Notes under the pieces: generated by a model | What the model was told of the DNA's origin: nothing | Seen by the model: only the letters and a program-made list of their open reading frames with translations | Databases searched by the model: none | Position numbers and translations under genes: made by a program | Part shown: piece after piece, positions 32,613 through 39,115 of the stretch | Layout of the letters: every line of letters starts with the position of its first letter | Numbering within the stretch: position 1 is the first letter of the stretch | NCBI GenBank assembly: GCA_948868795.1 | Contig: CAQRDK010000010.1 | Location: 1 to 39,115 of the forward strand | DNA: 39,115 bases | Origin: an uncultured Candidatus Saccharibacteria bacterium | Lineage (GTDB): Bacteria; Patescibacteriota; Saccharimonadia; Saccharimonadales; Saccharimonadaceae | Reading direction: 5' to 3'

Positions 32613-32789
32613 CTATTGGAAAATCCCGAGCGTCCGCCGCTTCCCCTTGTAGGGTTCATACAGCGTCGCCCGCCGCGCGTTGCGTTCCTGCTGCCGAGCC
32701 AGCTCGCGCCGGTGGCGCTGCTCCGAGCGCATCCGCCCGAACCACGCCATCAGCCGCGAAAATCTCGGCCATCTCTGTCTCCTAACCAC
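32613..32789 (-). CDS. 58-aa very basic protein, GTG start
   Basis: GTG at 32789 has AGAGG upstream; the frame runs VVRRQRWPRFSRLMAWFGRM, then an Arg/Gln-rich helix (RSEQRHRRELARQQERNARR) and ends TLYEPYKGKRRTLGIFQ. About a third of residues are Arg or Lys, so it may bind nucleic acid. It starts 20 nt after the stop of the 164-aa gene and is followed at once by a terminator, so both are one operon. No family recognised. Confidence 0.5.
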   Translation of the reverse strand: MVRRQRWPRFSRLMAWFGRMRSEQRHRRELARQQERNARRATLYEPYKGKRRTLGIFQ

Positions 32790-32809
32790 GTTGCACCTCT
32801 CAAAAATGC

Positions 32810-33304
32810 TTATTTCTGCGGCTCTTCCTCAAACAGCAACCATGCCGGCGCAAAGCCCACATACATCGCCTGCTTGTCCAGGTGAAAACCGCCCACCGGC
32901 ACCAGCAAATCGCGCAAATCGCGATACCGATCTCGCGCCACAATCGCCGCATTTCGCGACACCACGTAATAGACCATAGGCTGGTCCTTATCACGCGGTC
33001 CCGTCGCCAAATTCCGCTCATAGCGCCTATACTGCCGCACCGGCATATTTTCCAGCACTGCCGCCGCCTGTTCCTCGGTGATCTTGGTCGCCGGCTCGCA
33101 GAGCATAAAGAAACCATTCAGCCGACCCACCGTCGTCAACTTAACCGGCTTACCGGATCCTCTCCAGGTAATACCCCCCCCCGATACGAGGGTAGAGCGA
33201 ACCTCTCCGACAGACACGATAATATCGCGCCGCAGCAAGCTCTTCACGTTGCCGCTCAGCTGCAGACCGTCTTCAAGGCTCTTTCGGGTTTTCTTTTCGG
33301 ACAT
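32810..33304 (-). CDS. Unknown 164-aa protein
   Basis: This is a soluble-looking alpha/beta protein with no signal or membrane segment. The beginning is basic (MSEKKTRKSLEDGLQLSGNV), a Gly-rich stretch near residue 40 (STLVSGGGITWRGSGKP) is followed by GRLNGFFMLCEPATKITEEQ, and the end has GGFHLDKQAMYVGFAPAWLL. TATAAT in a TGTGATATAAT context near 33400 gives a ~95-nt leader containing AAGGAGG far from the start. Codon use leans to CTG/CAG like the 173-aa unknown at 15844. Downstream partner is the 58-aa basic gene. Confidence 0.55.
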   Translation of the reverse strand: MSEKKTRKSLEDGLQLSGNVKSLLRRDIIVSVGEVRSTLVSGGGITWRGSGKPVKLTTVGRLNGFFMLCEPATKITEEQAAAVLENMPVRQYRRYERNLATGPRDKDQPMVYYVVSRNAAIVARDRYRDLRDLLVPVGGFHLDKQAMYVGFAPAWLLFEEEPQK

Positions 33305-33459
33305 ATTCAGTCACAACCTTTCATCTCGCTAAAAATTCGGATAACTTACGGATTTTCCTTGCTTTACAAGGTACTAATTTCCCCTCCTTCACCTTCTATT
33401 ATATCACAAAACCCTCAAAAATACAACCCTAATCCACCAAAACCGGCCTCAAACCTAGC

Positions 33460-33487
33460 AAAAAGTGTTGTAATTTTTACAACACTT
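33460..33487 (-). terminator. Terminator after parB, containing a 19-bp palindrome
   Basis: On the - strand AAGTGTTGT pairs with ACAACACTT followed by TTT. The core TGTTGTAATTTTTACAACA (33466-33484) is identical to a site in murG (7575-7593), so it may also be a protein-binding site. Confidence 0.65.
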
Positions 33488-33544
33488 ACAACACTCCCGA
33501 CACTTTCACCGAACCACCCCTTTCGCCGCAAATTCCAAACAACC

Positions 33545-34393
33545 CTACAATTTCTTCAACAATGCCTTGAACTCTTCATCCGACCGCGCCGAAAACGTCA
33601 CGCTCCGCCCCCGAATCTTCACCATCACCCCATATTCCTCGGCCAGCTTCCCCTCTTCCTTCAAGTATTCATTCGACTTAATCGCCCCCGCCGAACTCTT
33701 CGGCTTCGATCCCGCAATATACTGCTCGACCTTCCGCGCCGACCACCCCTCATCAATCATCTTCGGCAAAATCTCCAAAACTTTCTCCCGATCCAGCGAA
33801 ATCAGCGGCCGCATCGGCCCCTCCATCAGATGATGCTCCTGCATCGCTTTCTTCGCCTCGTCCGGCAGCTTCAAAAGCCGCATCGTATTTACCACGCTCG
33901 CCGCGCTCTTCCCAACCCGCTTCCCGATTTCCTCATTCGTCAGGTTGAACTGCTCCTTCAGCTTCGCATACGCCGTCGCGAGCTCAATCGCATTCAAATC
34001 TTCGCGCTGCGCGTTCTCAATAATCGAAAGCTCAAGCTTATTCTGCGCATCAAGAGTCCGCACAATCGCTGGAATCGTTGTCTTCCCCGCGAGTTGCGAA
34101 GCCCGCCAACGCCGCTCGCCCGCCACAATCTGATATTTTCCACCCTGTTTCACGACCACAATCGGCTGCAAAACCCCATGTTCCTTAATCGAACTTGCCA
34201 GCTCCTCAAGTGCCGCCTTATCGAAGTTTTTCCGCGGCTGCCCCTCATCCCGCACAACTTCCGTAATCTCGAGCTCGACCAGCTTGCTCATTTTTTTATC
34301 TTCTTTGCGTGTCGGATCAAACTCCTCCGCCACCAAATCCGTCGGAATCAAACTCTCAAACCCCCGCCCCAAGCCTTTCTTTCCTAACGCCAT
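33545..34393 (-). CDS. parB: ParB/Spo0J chromosome partition protein
   Basis: This 282-aa protein has the N-terminal basic start (MALGKKGLGRGFESLIPTD), the ParB CTPase motifs (QPRKNFDKAALEELASSIKE, GVLQPIVV, GERRWRASQLAG, IENAQREDLN), a helix-turn-helix (NEEIGKRVGKSAASVVNTMRLL) that reads parS, and a C-terminal region. It loads on DNA as a CTP-dependent clamp and stimulates ParA. The ATG overlaps the parA stop by 1 nt. No canonical parS (TGTTTCACGTGAAACA) was noticed in the window. Confidence 0.95.
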   Translation of the reverse strand: MALGKKGLGRGFESLIPTDLVAEEFDPTRKEDKKMSKLVELEITEVVRDEGQPRKNFDKAALEELASSIKEHGVLQPIVVVKQGGKYQIVAGERRWRASQLAGKTTIPAIVRTLDAQNKLELSIIENAQREDLNAIELATAYAKLKEQFNLTNEEIGKRVGKSAASVVNTMRLLKLPDEAKKAMQEHHLMEGPMRPLISLDREKVLEILPKMIDEGWSARKVEQYIAGSKPKSSAGAIKSNEYLKEEGKLAEEYGVMVKIRGRSVTFSARSDEEFKALLKKL

Positions 34394-35160
34394 TATTTTC
34401 TCGTCCTTTCTTCTACCTCGCGCGCAAATTCCTTATACGCCTTCGCCCCCTTACTAAACTTATCATACGCCCCGACCGGCACGCCGTGACTCGGCGCCTC
34501 CGCCACCCGCACATTCCGCGGAATCGTCGTCTGAAAAACCTTATCCTTAAAATATTTTCGCACCTCCGCCAGCACTTCCACCGACAGCGAAGTCCGTTTG
34601 TCATACATCGTCGCCACCACCCCAAGCAACTTCAACTGCGGGTTCATTGCCTTCTTCACCATCGCCATACTTTCCAGCAACTGCGCCACTCCTTCGAGCG
34701 CATAAAACTCCGTCTGCACCGGCAAAATCAGATAATCCGCCGCAATCATCCCGTTCACCGTCAAAAGCGACAAACTCGGCGGCGAGTCGATAATAATATA
34801 ATCATAATCTTCCGCCACCGTTGCGAGCGCCTTTTTCAAAACGATGAACTTATTCTTCATCGCCGCCATCTCAACTTCCACGTTCGCAAGCTGCGGCGTC
34901 GTCGGCGCAACATCAAAATTCTTAAAACTCGTCTGCTGAATAATATCCGTGAGCGCCATCGCCCCAAGCATCACCTCTGTCATGCTCGCTTCGAGCGCCG
35001 TCTTGTCTAGTCCCAACCCCGACGAAGCGTTCCCCTGCGGGTCAAAATCCACCAGCAAAACCCGATTCTTGTCTTTCGCCAGAAAATACGCCAAGTTCAC
35101 CGACGTCGTCGTTTTGCCCACACCACCCTTTTGGTTCGTAATACAAATCACCTTCGCCAT
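34393..35160 (-). CDS. parA: ParA/Soj partition ATPase
   Basis: This 255-aa P-loop ATPase has the deviant Walker A KGGVGKTTTSVNLAY, Walker A' VLLVDFDPQGNASSGL and Walker B YIIIDSPPSLSLL. It dimerises on the nucleoid and moves ParB-parS complexes. The start MAKVICITNQ at 35160 is chosen because the -10 TATAAT (35171-35176) overlaps the earlier in-frame ATG at 35172; the leader would be about 3 nt. Operon parA-parB. Confidence 0.95.
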   Translation of the reverse strand: MAKVICITNQKGGVGKTTTSVNLAYFLAKDKNRVLLVDFDPQGNASSGLGLDKTALEASMTEVMLGAMALTDIIQQTSFKNFDVAPTTPQLANVEVEMAAMKNKFIVLKKALATVAEDYDYIIIDSPPSLSLLTVNGMIAADYLILPVQTEFYALEGVAQLLESMAMVKKAMNPQLKLLGVVATMYDKRTSLSVEVLAEVRKYFKDKVFQTTIPRNVRVAEAPSHGVPVGAYDKFSKGAKAYKEFAREVEERTRK

Positions 35161-35170
35161 AATTATTACC

Positions 35171-35176
35171 ATTATA
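35171..35176 (-). promoter_or_regulatory. -10 hexamer of parA, near-leaderless
   Basis: TATAAT in a TATGCTATAAT context, 10 nt before the ATG at 35160; no ribosome site. Confidence 0.6.
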
Positions 35177-35213
35177 GCATAAAACTTACGCTTTCATCGA
35201 AAAACCCCGAAAC

Positions 35214-36848
35214 CTAATACAAATAATACACATTACACGCAAACATCCCCGCCAACCACTCTTCCCCCTCCAGCCCCGTCGCCTCGGAAATCGTCGCCAA
35301 AATCCGCTCATTGTCCTGCCCATTATTTATCACAACCACCATCCCCTCCCCCAGATTCTTCCCCGCCATAATCTCCTTCACCTGCCGTTTCATCAGCCCA
35401 TAATCCACCCCCTCGTCCGTCTTCCCCAAATCCTTCGCGATATACGACTGCTCAAACTTCGAAAACAGCAAAATATCATCCAAAAACCGATTGCTGCTCC
35501 CGTCCAAAACATACAGCGCCGGCGCCCCCTTCAACTCCTCCACCCTCGACATCAGCTCCGCCTTCTCCGCATAAAGCGTGTCCGGCCGAATCCCCGCCAC
35601 CGTCGGCACCACCAGCATCACCGCCGCCAAGACCACCATTATTATATTCCGCGCCTTTTCCCGCCAAAACATCCCCGTCAATTTATACAATCCATACGCC
35701 ACCAGCATAAAACTCATCCCGCAAATCGCCATCACATACCGCAACGTCTGATACGGCGACGCCACCGCCGCAATCAAGAAATAAGTCATCGTCGCCACAA
35801 AAATCATTGCAAAACCGCTCCGCGTTTCCGCCGGCACCTCTAGCGACTTCTTCCGCAACAACCCATACACCATCAAAACCATCATCGCAATCAAAATCAC
35901 CGGCAACAGCCCGTGGAACACAAACTGACTTATCACCCAGAGATAAAGCCCCACATGTATCGCCACCCCCGCCGGATCCGCAAAGTTGCTCAAAACTCCC
36001 TGCCCCCGATAGCCAAAGAACATATGCTTAATCGAATACGGCCAAATCACCAGCGACAAAATCCCCGCCAGCGCCAGCGCCCCCGTATACGCCCCGAGCT
36101 CCTTCCACCGCTTCTCCCGAATATACCGCACCGCAAAGAAAACATACAACGCCACCAAATAGAACAGATAATAATACTGCGTCAACACTCCCAGAAGCGC
36201 CACCGCAGAAATCCCCGCGAGCAGCTTCCAGTTCAGACTTTTACTCTCCAAAAGTTTCAGATGTAGATAAGTCGTCACCGTCACCATCAGCGTCAACAGA
36301 CAATACATCCGAATATACAGCACCGTGTCCAGCGTCGCCACCGTCAGCCCCGCCATCAGCGTCAAGACTAGCGCCTTCGCCGTCCCGTTCTTCTCCCTCC
36401 TAAACAACTTCTCGCTAATCAAAAACACAAAAATCGTCGTCCCCGCCGCCGCCAAAATGTTCAGTCCAATCCCCGGCCACACCGAAAACTCTCCCGCCCC
36501 GCCCAGCATCACAAACCCCTCCATAAACACCCGGAGCAACAGATAAAACAGCGGCGGATGGACATCATCTCGCTGGTTATTATAGACCGGCGAAAAATCC
36601 CCGCGCTCCTCCTCATCCAGTGCCAAATAATCCTCATAATACGCCCCGTCGTGCCAAGTATCATAAAAATCCGGCGCATCGACAATCTCGACCTGGTCAT
36701 AATTCGCCAGCCCATACGAATACGCCTCGTCCATATGAATATAAGCCTTATTCAACCCCAAAATCACATAAACTATCGTCTGTAAAGCGATAATCACCCC
36801 CAAGAAAACCCACTTCGACCGCTTCAAATCTTTCAAAAACTCTTTCAT
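35214..36848 (-). CDS. GT-C fold glycosyltransferase (PMT/GT39-like)
   Basis: This 544-aa polytopic protein has ~12 hydrophobic segments. The first outer loop carries HMDEAYSYGLA, whose Asp-Glu is the catalytic acid pair of GT-C enzymes, and later DVHPPLFYLLL, typical of the PMT/ArnT-like group. It probably moves a sugar from a polyprenyl-phosphate donor to protein or glycan on the outer face. A soluble C-terminal domain (~120 aa) follows. The start MKEFLKDLKRSKW at 36848 is chosen because TATACT (36856-36861) is 7 nt upstream, inside the terminator-proximal region of the bL21 gene. Confidence 0.8.
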   Translation of the reverse strand: MKEFLKDLKRSKWVFLGVIIALQTIVYVILGLNKAYIHMDEAYSYGLANYDQVEIVDAPDFYDTWHDGAYYEDYLALDEEERGDFSPVYNNQRDDVHPPLFYLLLRVFMEGFVMLGGAGEFSVWPGIGLNILAAAGTTIFVFLISEKLFRREKNGTAKALVLTLMAGLTVATLDTVLYIRMYCLLTLMVTVTTYLHLKLLESKSLNWKLLAGISAVALLGVLTQYYYLFYLVALYVFFAVRYIREKRWKELGAYTGALALAGILSLVIWPYSIKHMFFGYRGQGVLSNFADPAGVAIHVGLYLWVISQFVFHGLLPVILIAMMVLMVYGLLRKKSLEVPAETRSGFAMIFVATMTYFLIAAVASPYQTLRYVMAICGMSFMLVAYGLYKLTGMFWREKARNIIMVVLAAVMLVVPTVAGIRPDTLYAEKAELMSRVEELKGAPALYVLDGSSNRFLDDILLFSKFEQSYIAKDLGKTDEGVDYGLMKRQVKEIMAGKNLGEGMVVVINNGQDNERILATISEATGLEGEEWLAGMFACNVYYLY

Positions 36849-36855
36849 TAACCCC

Positions 36856-36861
36856 AGTATA
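36856..36861 (-). promoter_or_regulatory. -10 hexamer of the GT-C gene, leaderless
   Basis: TATACT in an extended TGG context (TGGTATACT), 7 nt before the ATG at 36848. Confidence 0.55.
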
Positions 36862-36865
36862 CCAC

Positions 36866-36890
36866 AAAAACTCCCCAGACGGGGAGTTTT
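36866..36890 (-). terminator. Intrinsic terminator after rplU
   Basis: CTCCCC pairs with GGGGAG, flanked by A- and T-runs, 13 nt after the rplU stop. Confidence 0.85.
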
Positions 36891-36903
36891 CCGAAAAAGT
36901 AAA

Positions 36904-37212
36904 TTATTTAATCGAAACAATCTCAATCATCGAGTATTTCTGACGATGACCGGTCTCCTTGTGGACACGCTTCTTCGAATGGTAGCGAATCACGCGAATC
37001 TTCTCGCCCGCAACTTTCTCGTCCACAACTTTTGCCGAAACCTTCACGCCCTTGACTTCTGGAGTACCGACAGTCACCTTGTCGCCATCAATCACAAGCA
37101 AAGCACCAGTTTCGAGCTCTTTGGTTCCTGCCGGAAGGAGGTCCACCCGGAGGGTCTCTTTCTCTTCGACAAGATATTGCTTCCCGCCGATGAGCACAAC
37201 TGCTTTCTTCAT
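36904..37212 (-). CDS. rplU: 50S ribosomal protein bL21
   Basis: This 102-aa protein is of normal length. It begins MKKAVVLIGGKQYLVEEKET (the GGKQY motif of bL21) and ends in the RYHSKKRVHKETGHRQKYSM RNA-binding stretch. It binds 23S rRNA. It is monocistronic: rpmA (bL27), its usual partner, does not follow; a terminator does. Promoter at 37246-37274. Confidence 0.96.
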   Translation of the reverse strand: MKKAVVLIGGKQYLVEEKETLRVDLLPAGTKELETGALLVIDGDKVTVGTPEVKGVKVSAKVVDEKVAGEKIRVIRYHSKKRVHKETGHRQKYSMIEIVSIK

Positions 37213-37245
37213 ATTGTTCCCTTAAATATTAAATATACTCCCGCC

Positions 37246-37274
37246 ATTATATCAAACTTCCCCGCCCCCGTCAA
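37246..37274 (-). promoter_or_regulatory. Promoter of rplU
   Basis: TTGACG (37269-37274), 17-nt spacer, TATAAT (37246-37251), ~34 nt before the ATG. Confidence 0.75.
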
Positions 37275-37312
37275 CCCCAAAACGCGCTCCCGCCTCAATC
37301 TCGCAATTCGCC

Positions 37313-37340
37313 AAAAAATGCGGCCCCACCCCGGCCGCAT
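37313..37340 (-). terminator. Intrinsic terminator of the LPNTG gene
   Basis: ATGCGGCC pairs with GGCCGCAT, followed by TTTTTT on the - strand. Confidence 0.85.
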
Positions 37341-37346
37341 AATTCC

Positions 37347-38234
37347 CTACTTCCGCCCCTTCGCTTTCTTCGTCGCGCGCTTGACCGCCTTGTGCGTCTT
37401 CTGCCAGTAGACAATCCCGGCCACGATCGCAATCACCACGATCACCGCCAAAGCCACTTCCGCCGGACCAGTATTCGGCAACTCAGTCGGCATATCCGGT
37501 TCCGATGGCTTCTCCGGCGTCGGGTCAACCGGCGTTGGGTCGTCCGGCTTCTCCTCCGGCTCCTCGCCCTTCACCGCATGCGTCTGTAGAGTATAGACCA
37601 CCTGACCCGAATAAATATCACACCCCGGCACTACCCCGTTCAGCTGGTTCATCCCGATAAACGTCCCCGTGTCCGTAAACAAATTCTGCGACAAGACCGA
37701 GCCGTTCGCCTGCCAGCGGTTATAAATCTTCGCCGACCCCGAAACATAGTGCAGCGTCAAATCTTCCTTCGCCCGCACATAAGCCTCATCCCAAACTGCC
37801 TCTGGGTCCGTCGAAGTCGACGTAATTCGCCCAAAAATCTTCCCGACTTCCCCCACCGCCAAGCTCGTCGGGAACGACGACGAAACCCGCGTATTCTGCG
37901 CCACCCCGACGTAATTATGTGCCGGGTCATTATAAGTCGTCGAAGCGTCATTATGGAAATAGATAAAAACCTCGTATTCCTTCTCCGCCTCAATCGTCAA
38001 ATCGCTTGTGTAAGTACCATTAGTCCCCTTCTCGACGATCCGCACGAAATCCCGCTCGTCCCCCACCGCCGCATTATCCGTAATCGAGTTAAACGTCGCC
38101 TTCGCGGCCGGCGCATTCATCGTATAGGTCTGCCGCTCCGGCCCCCACGCCATCGCCGCCGGCGCCACCGCCTGCGACAGTATCATCGTAGCCACCGCCG
38201 CTCCGACAAACCCAATATTCTTCGGTTTTTTCAT
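37347..38234 (-). CDS. Surface protein with LPNTG cell-wall sorting signal
   Basis: This 295-aa protein has a signal peptide (MKKPKNIGFVGAAVATMILS, cleavage near AMA). The mature domain (FNSITDNAAVGDERDFVRIV, EVFIYFHNDASTTYND, then IYNRW..GVVPGCDIYSGQVVYTL) matches a beta-rich repeat domain common in secreted Saccharibacteria and Actinobacteria proteins. A Pro/Asp/Glu linker (EEPEEKPDDPTPVDPTPEKP) precedes LPNTG, a membrane segment and a Lys/Arg tail, a full LPXTG signal. AAAGGAG is the ribosome site. It is likely displayed by a sortase; role unknown. Confidence 0.8.
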   Translation of the reverse strand: MKKPKNIGFVGAAVATMILSQAVAPAAMAWGPERQTYTMNAPAAKATFNSITDNAAVGDERDFVRIVEKGTNGTYTSDLTIEAEKEYEVFIYFHNDASTTYNDPAHNYVGVAQNTRVSSSFPTSLAVGEVGKIFGRITSTSTDPEAVWDEAYVRAKEDLTLHYVSGSAKIYNRWQANGSVLSQNLFTDTGTFIGMNQLNGVVPGCDIYSGQVVYTLQTHAVKGEEPEEKPDDPTPVDPTPEKPSEPDMPTELPNTGPAEVALAVIVVIAIVAGIVYWQKTHKAVKRATKKAKGRK

Positions 38235-38283
38235 CCTTTACTCCTTTATTTTTGTATTTTTCGCGGTTTTTCGCTCTTGCTTA

Positions 38284-38365
38284 TTGACTTTTTTGCTAAA
38301 GTGTGCTATAATGTAAAGATAAGGTCTTTTTCGACCATGGCTGCCCGCCCCGCAGCCATTTCTTT
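38284..38365 (+). ncRNA. Second short (~50 nt) promoter-terminator unit
   Basis: TTGACT (38284-38289), 17-nt spacer and TATAAT (38307-38312) are followed by a GGTC/GACC hairpin and the terminator ATGGCTGC (38337-38344) / GCAGCCAT (38352-38359) with a T-rich tail. It is non-coding and no + strand gene follows. The promoter, including its spacer, matches the unit at 1705 in 25 of 29 positions, and both sit between a divergent surface-protein gene and the end of a convergent gene. Confidence 0.5.
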
Positions 38366-38368
38366 ATT

Positions 38369-39115
38369 CTATCCCTGGAAACCGTTCCCTCCCAATAGGC
38401 CATCCATGATGTCGCCTAGATTCTGATTTCCGTAGTCCACAGCACCATTACCGCCGTCGCTCGTCGAAGGCGCAACCGGATTACCGGACGCATCCGTCAC
38501 TCCGCCGAGCTGCGAATCATTCGACACCTGACCGCCTAGTTGATCCGCACTCGCAATACCGCCAGTTTCGCCAGCGCCATTACCGCCGCCCACTTCTCCG
38601 GCACCACCAGCTTCAGCACCACCGCCAGCCTGGCCGGCATCACCAGTCTCGGTCGCACCCGCGCCGCCAGCGCCAGCACCATTACCGCCGCCCACTTCTC
38701 CGGCACCATTGCCGCCATCTGCCGTCGCCGACGCATTCTGACCGCCAGTAAAGCCATTCAGATTGTTAAGGTCGTTCATCGTATTCTCGAAGTCAGATTG
38801 GGAAATATCTCCAGTAATCTCGCTCTTATTCGCCTCTTCCTGCTTTTTCCCGTCTTCTTCATTCTTGACTTCCGTGCTATCAATCATATCCTGCGATTGC
38901 CCTGGAGTAATCGTCTCGTTCTCCGTCTTCCCAGCCACATCTTCGCCAGCCGAAGTATTAACATCCTCAGTCTTACCTACCTCACCGTTAAGATCTGGCG
39001 AAAGCCCTTCAACCAAACTCTCTGGGTTCTTCTTAATCGGGTCCTCCGGTGTAGGTGTAGGTGTAGGAGTCGGGTCAGGATTCGGGGTTGGGTCTGGATT
39101 TGGAGTCGGGTCAGG
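38369..39115 (-). CDS. C-terminal part of a repeat-rich secreted-type protein, cut by window edge
   Basis: The frame is open from the window edge to the stop at 38369 (248 residues visible). It starts within a PDPTPNP repeat linker, which continues through an acidic Glu/Asp/Thr segment (residues ~35-125) and ends in a Gly/Ala/Asn-rich region with several copies of VGGGNGAG or GGAGE-type repeats. Such composition is typical of extracellular, flexible stalk regions. No sorting signal or membrane segment is present at the visible C-terminus. An apparent internal start at 39016 is a TTG and should not be used. Confidence 0.6.
   Translation of the reverse strand, partial: PDPTPNPDPTPNPDPTPTPTPTPEDPIKKNPESLVEGLSPDLNGEVGKTEDVNTSAGEDVAGKTENETITPGQSQDMIDSTEVKNEEDGKKQEEANKSEITGDISQSDFENTMNDLNNLNGFTGGQNASATADGGNGAGEVGGGNGAGAGGAGATETGDAGQAGGGAEAGGAGEVGGGNGAGETGGIASADQLGGQVSNDSQLGGVTDASGNPVAPSTSDGGNGAVDYGNQNLGDIMDGLLGGNGFQG

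Noticed and set aside
32613..32763. Alternative ATG frame (MAEIFAADG...) in the 58-aa gene region
   Set aside because: It ends after 38 codons and lacks a good ribosome site, while the overlapping GTG frame has AGAGG and ends right before a terminator.
39014..39016. Start of the last gene at 39016
   Set aside because: It is a TTG inside a continuous frame that runs through a Pro/Asp/Thr repeat linker to the window edge; the gene is truncated.

Overview
The window looks like a chromosomal segment of a Candidatus Saccharibacteria (TM7)-like Patescibacteria genome. This is inference from gene content; no 16S rRNA is present. The signs are a reduced division and cell wall cluster, a secreted FISUMP/C-lectin-like protein, surface proteins with LPXTG-type sorting signals, a MacB-like ABC system, a long RNase J, and TGA used as a normal stop (which argues against code 25). 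The + strand is C-rich over G both inside + strand and - strand genes, so the skew is strand-wide and does not change sign: the - strand behaves as the leading strand throughout, with no sign of an origin.

Layout. 1-5.6 kb is accessory: a truncated secreted FISUMP-domain protein (-), a NYN/LabA RNase-like protein (-), then on the + strand a two-gene operon of an Avd-like helical protein and a DGR-type reverse transcriptase, followed by a stand-alone CdiA-CT-like nuclease. 5.6-15.1 kb is a rearranged dcw cluster on the - strand: rsmH, a 23-aa ORF, a ~575-nt structured RNA, a 29-aa ORF coupled to ftsL, an inserted PemK/MazF-like toxin, ftsI, mraY, ftsW, murG and an FtsQ-like gene. A separate 220-nt RNA with its own promoter and terminator diverges from ftsI, and a ~200-bp nested palindrome lies between ftsI and mraY. 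15.1-18.3 kb holds a second structured-RNA candidate, an unknown gene, an array of CCGAACA motifs phased at 20 bp, and a DUF4868/KwaB-like gene ending in a hairpin-rich repeat.

18.3-25.1 kb has a CYTH-like protein, a VPKTG surface protein, an ABC transporter (ATPase and two FtsX-like permeases), RNase HI, a HAD nucleotidase and ClpP. 25.1-30.1 kb is a proteolysis block: a membrane HExxH protein, a ClpC-type ATPase under a CIRCE-like operator, and a divergent secreted HExxH protein. 30.1-39.1 kb has RNase J, two unknown small genes, ParB/ParA, a GT-C glycosyltransferase, bL21, an LPNTG surface protein and the C-terminal end of another secreted-type protein.

Two points change the annotation. 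Several genes have a -10 hexamer only 6-10 nt before an internal ATG, so they are probably leaderless and must start later than the longest ORF. The most interesting candidate system is the Avd-like/RT operon near a C-lectin-like FISUMP protein, with any template and variable repeats probably outside the window. Close behind it are the unassigned structured RNAs inside and beside the dcw operon.
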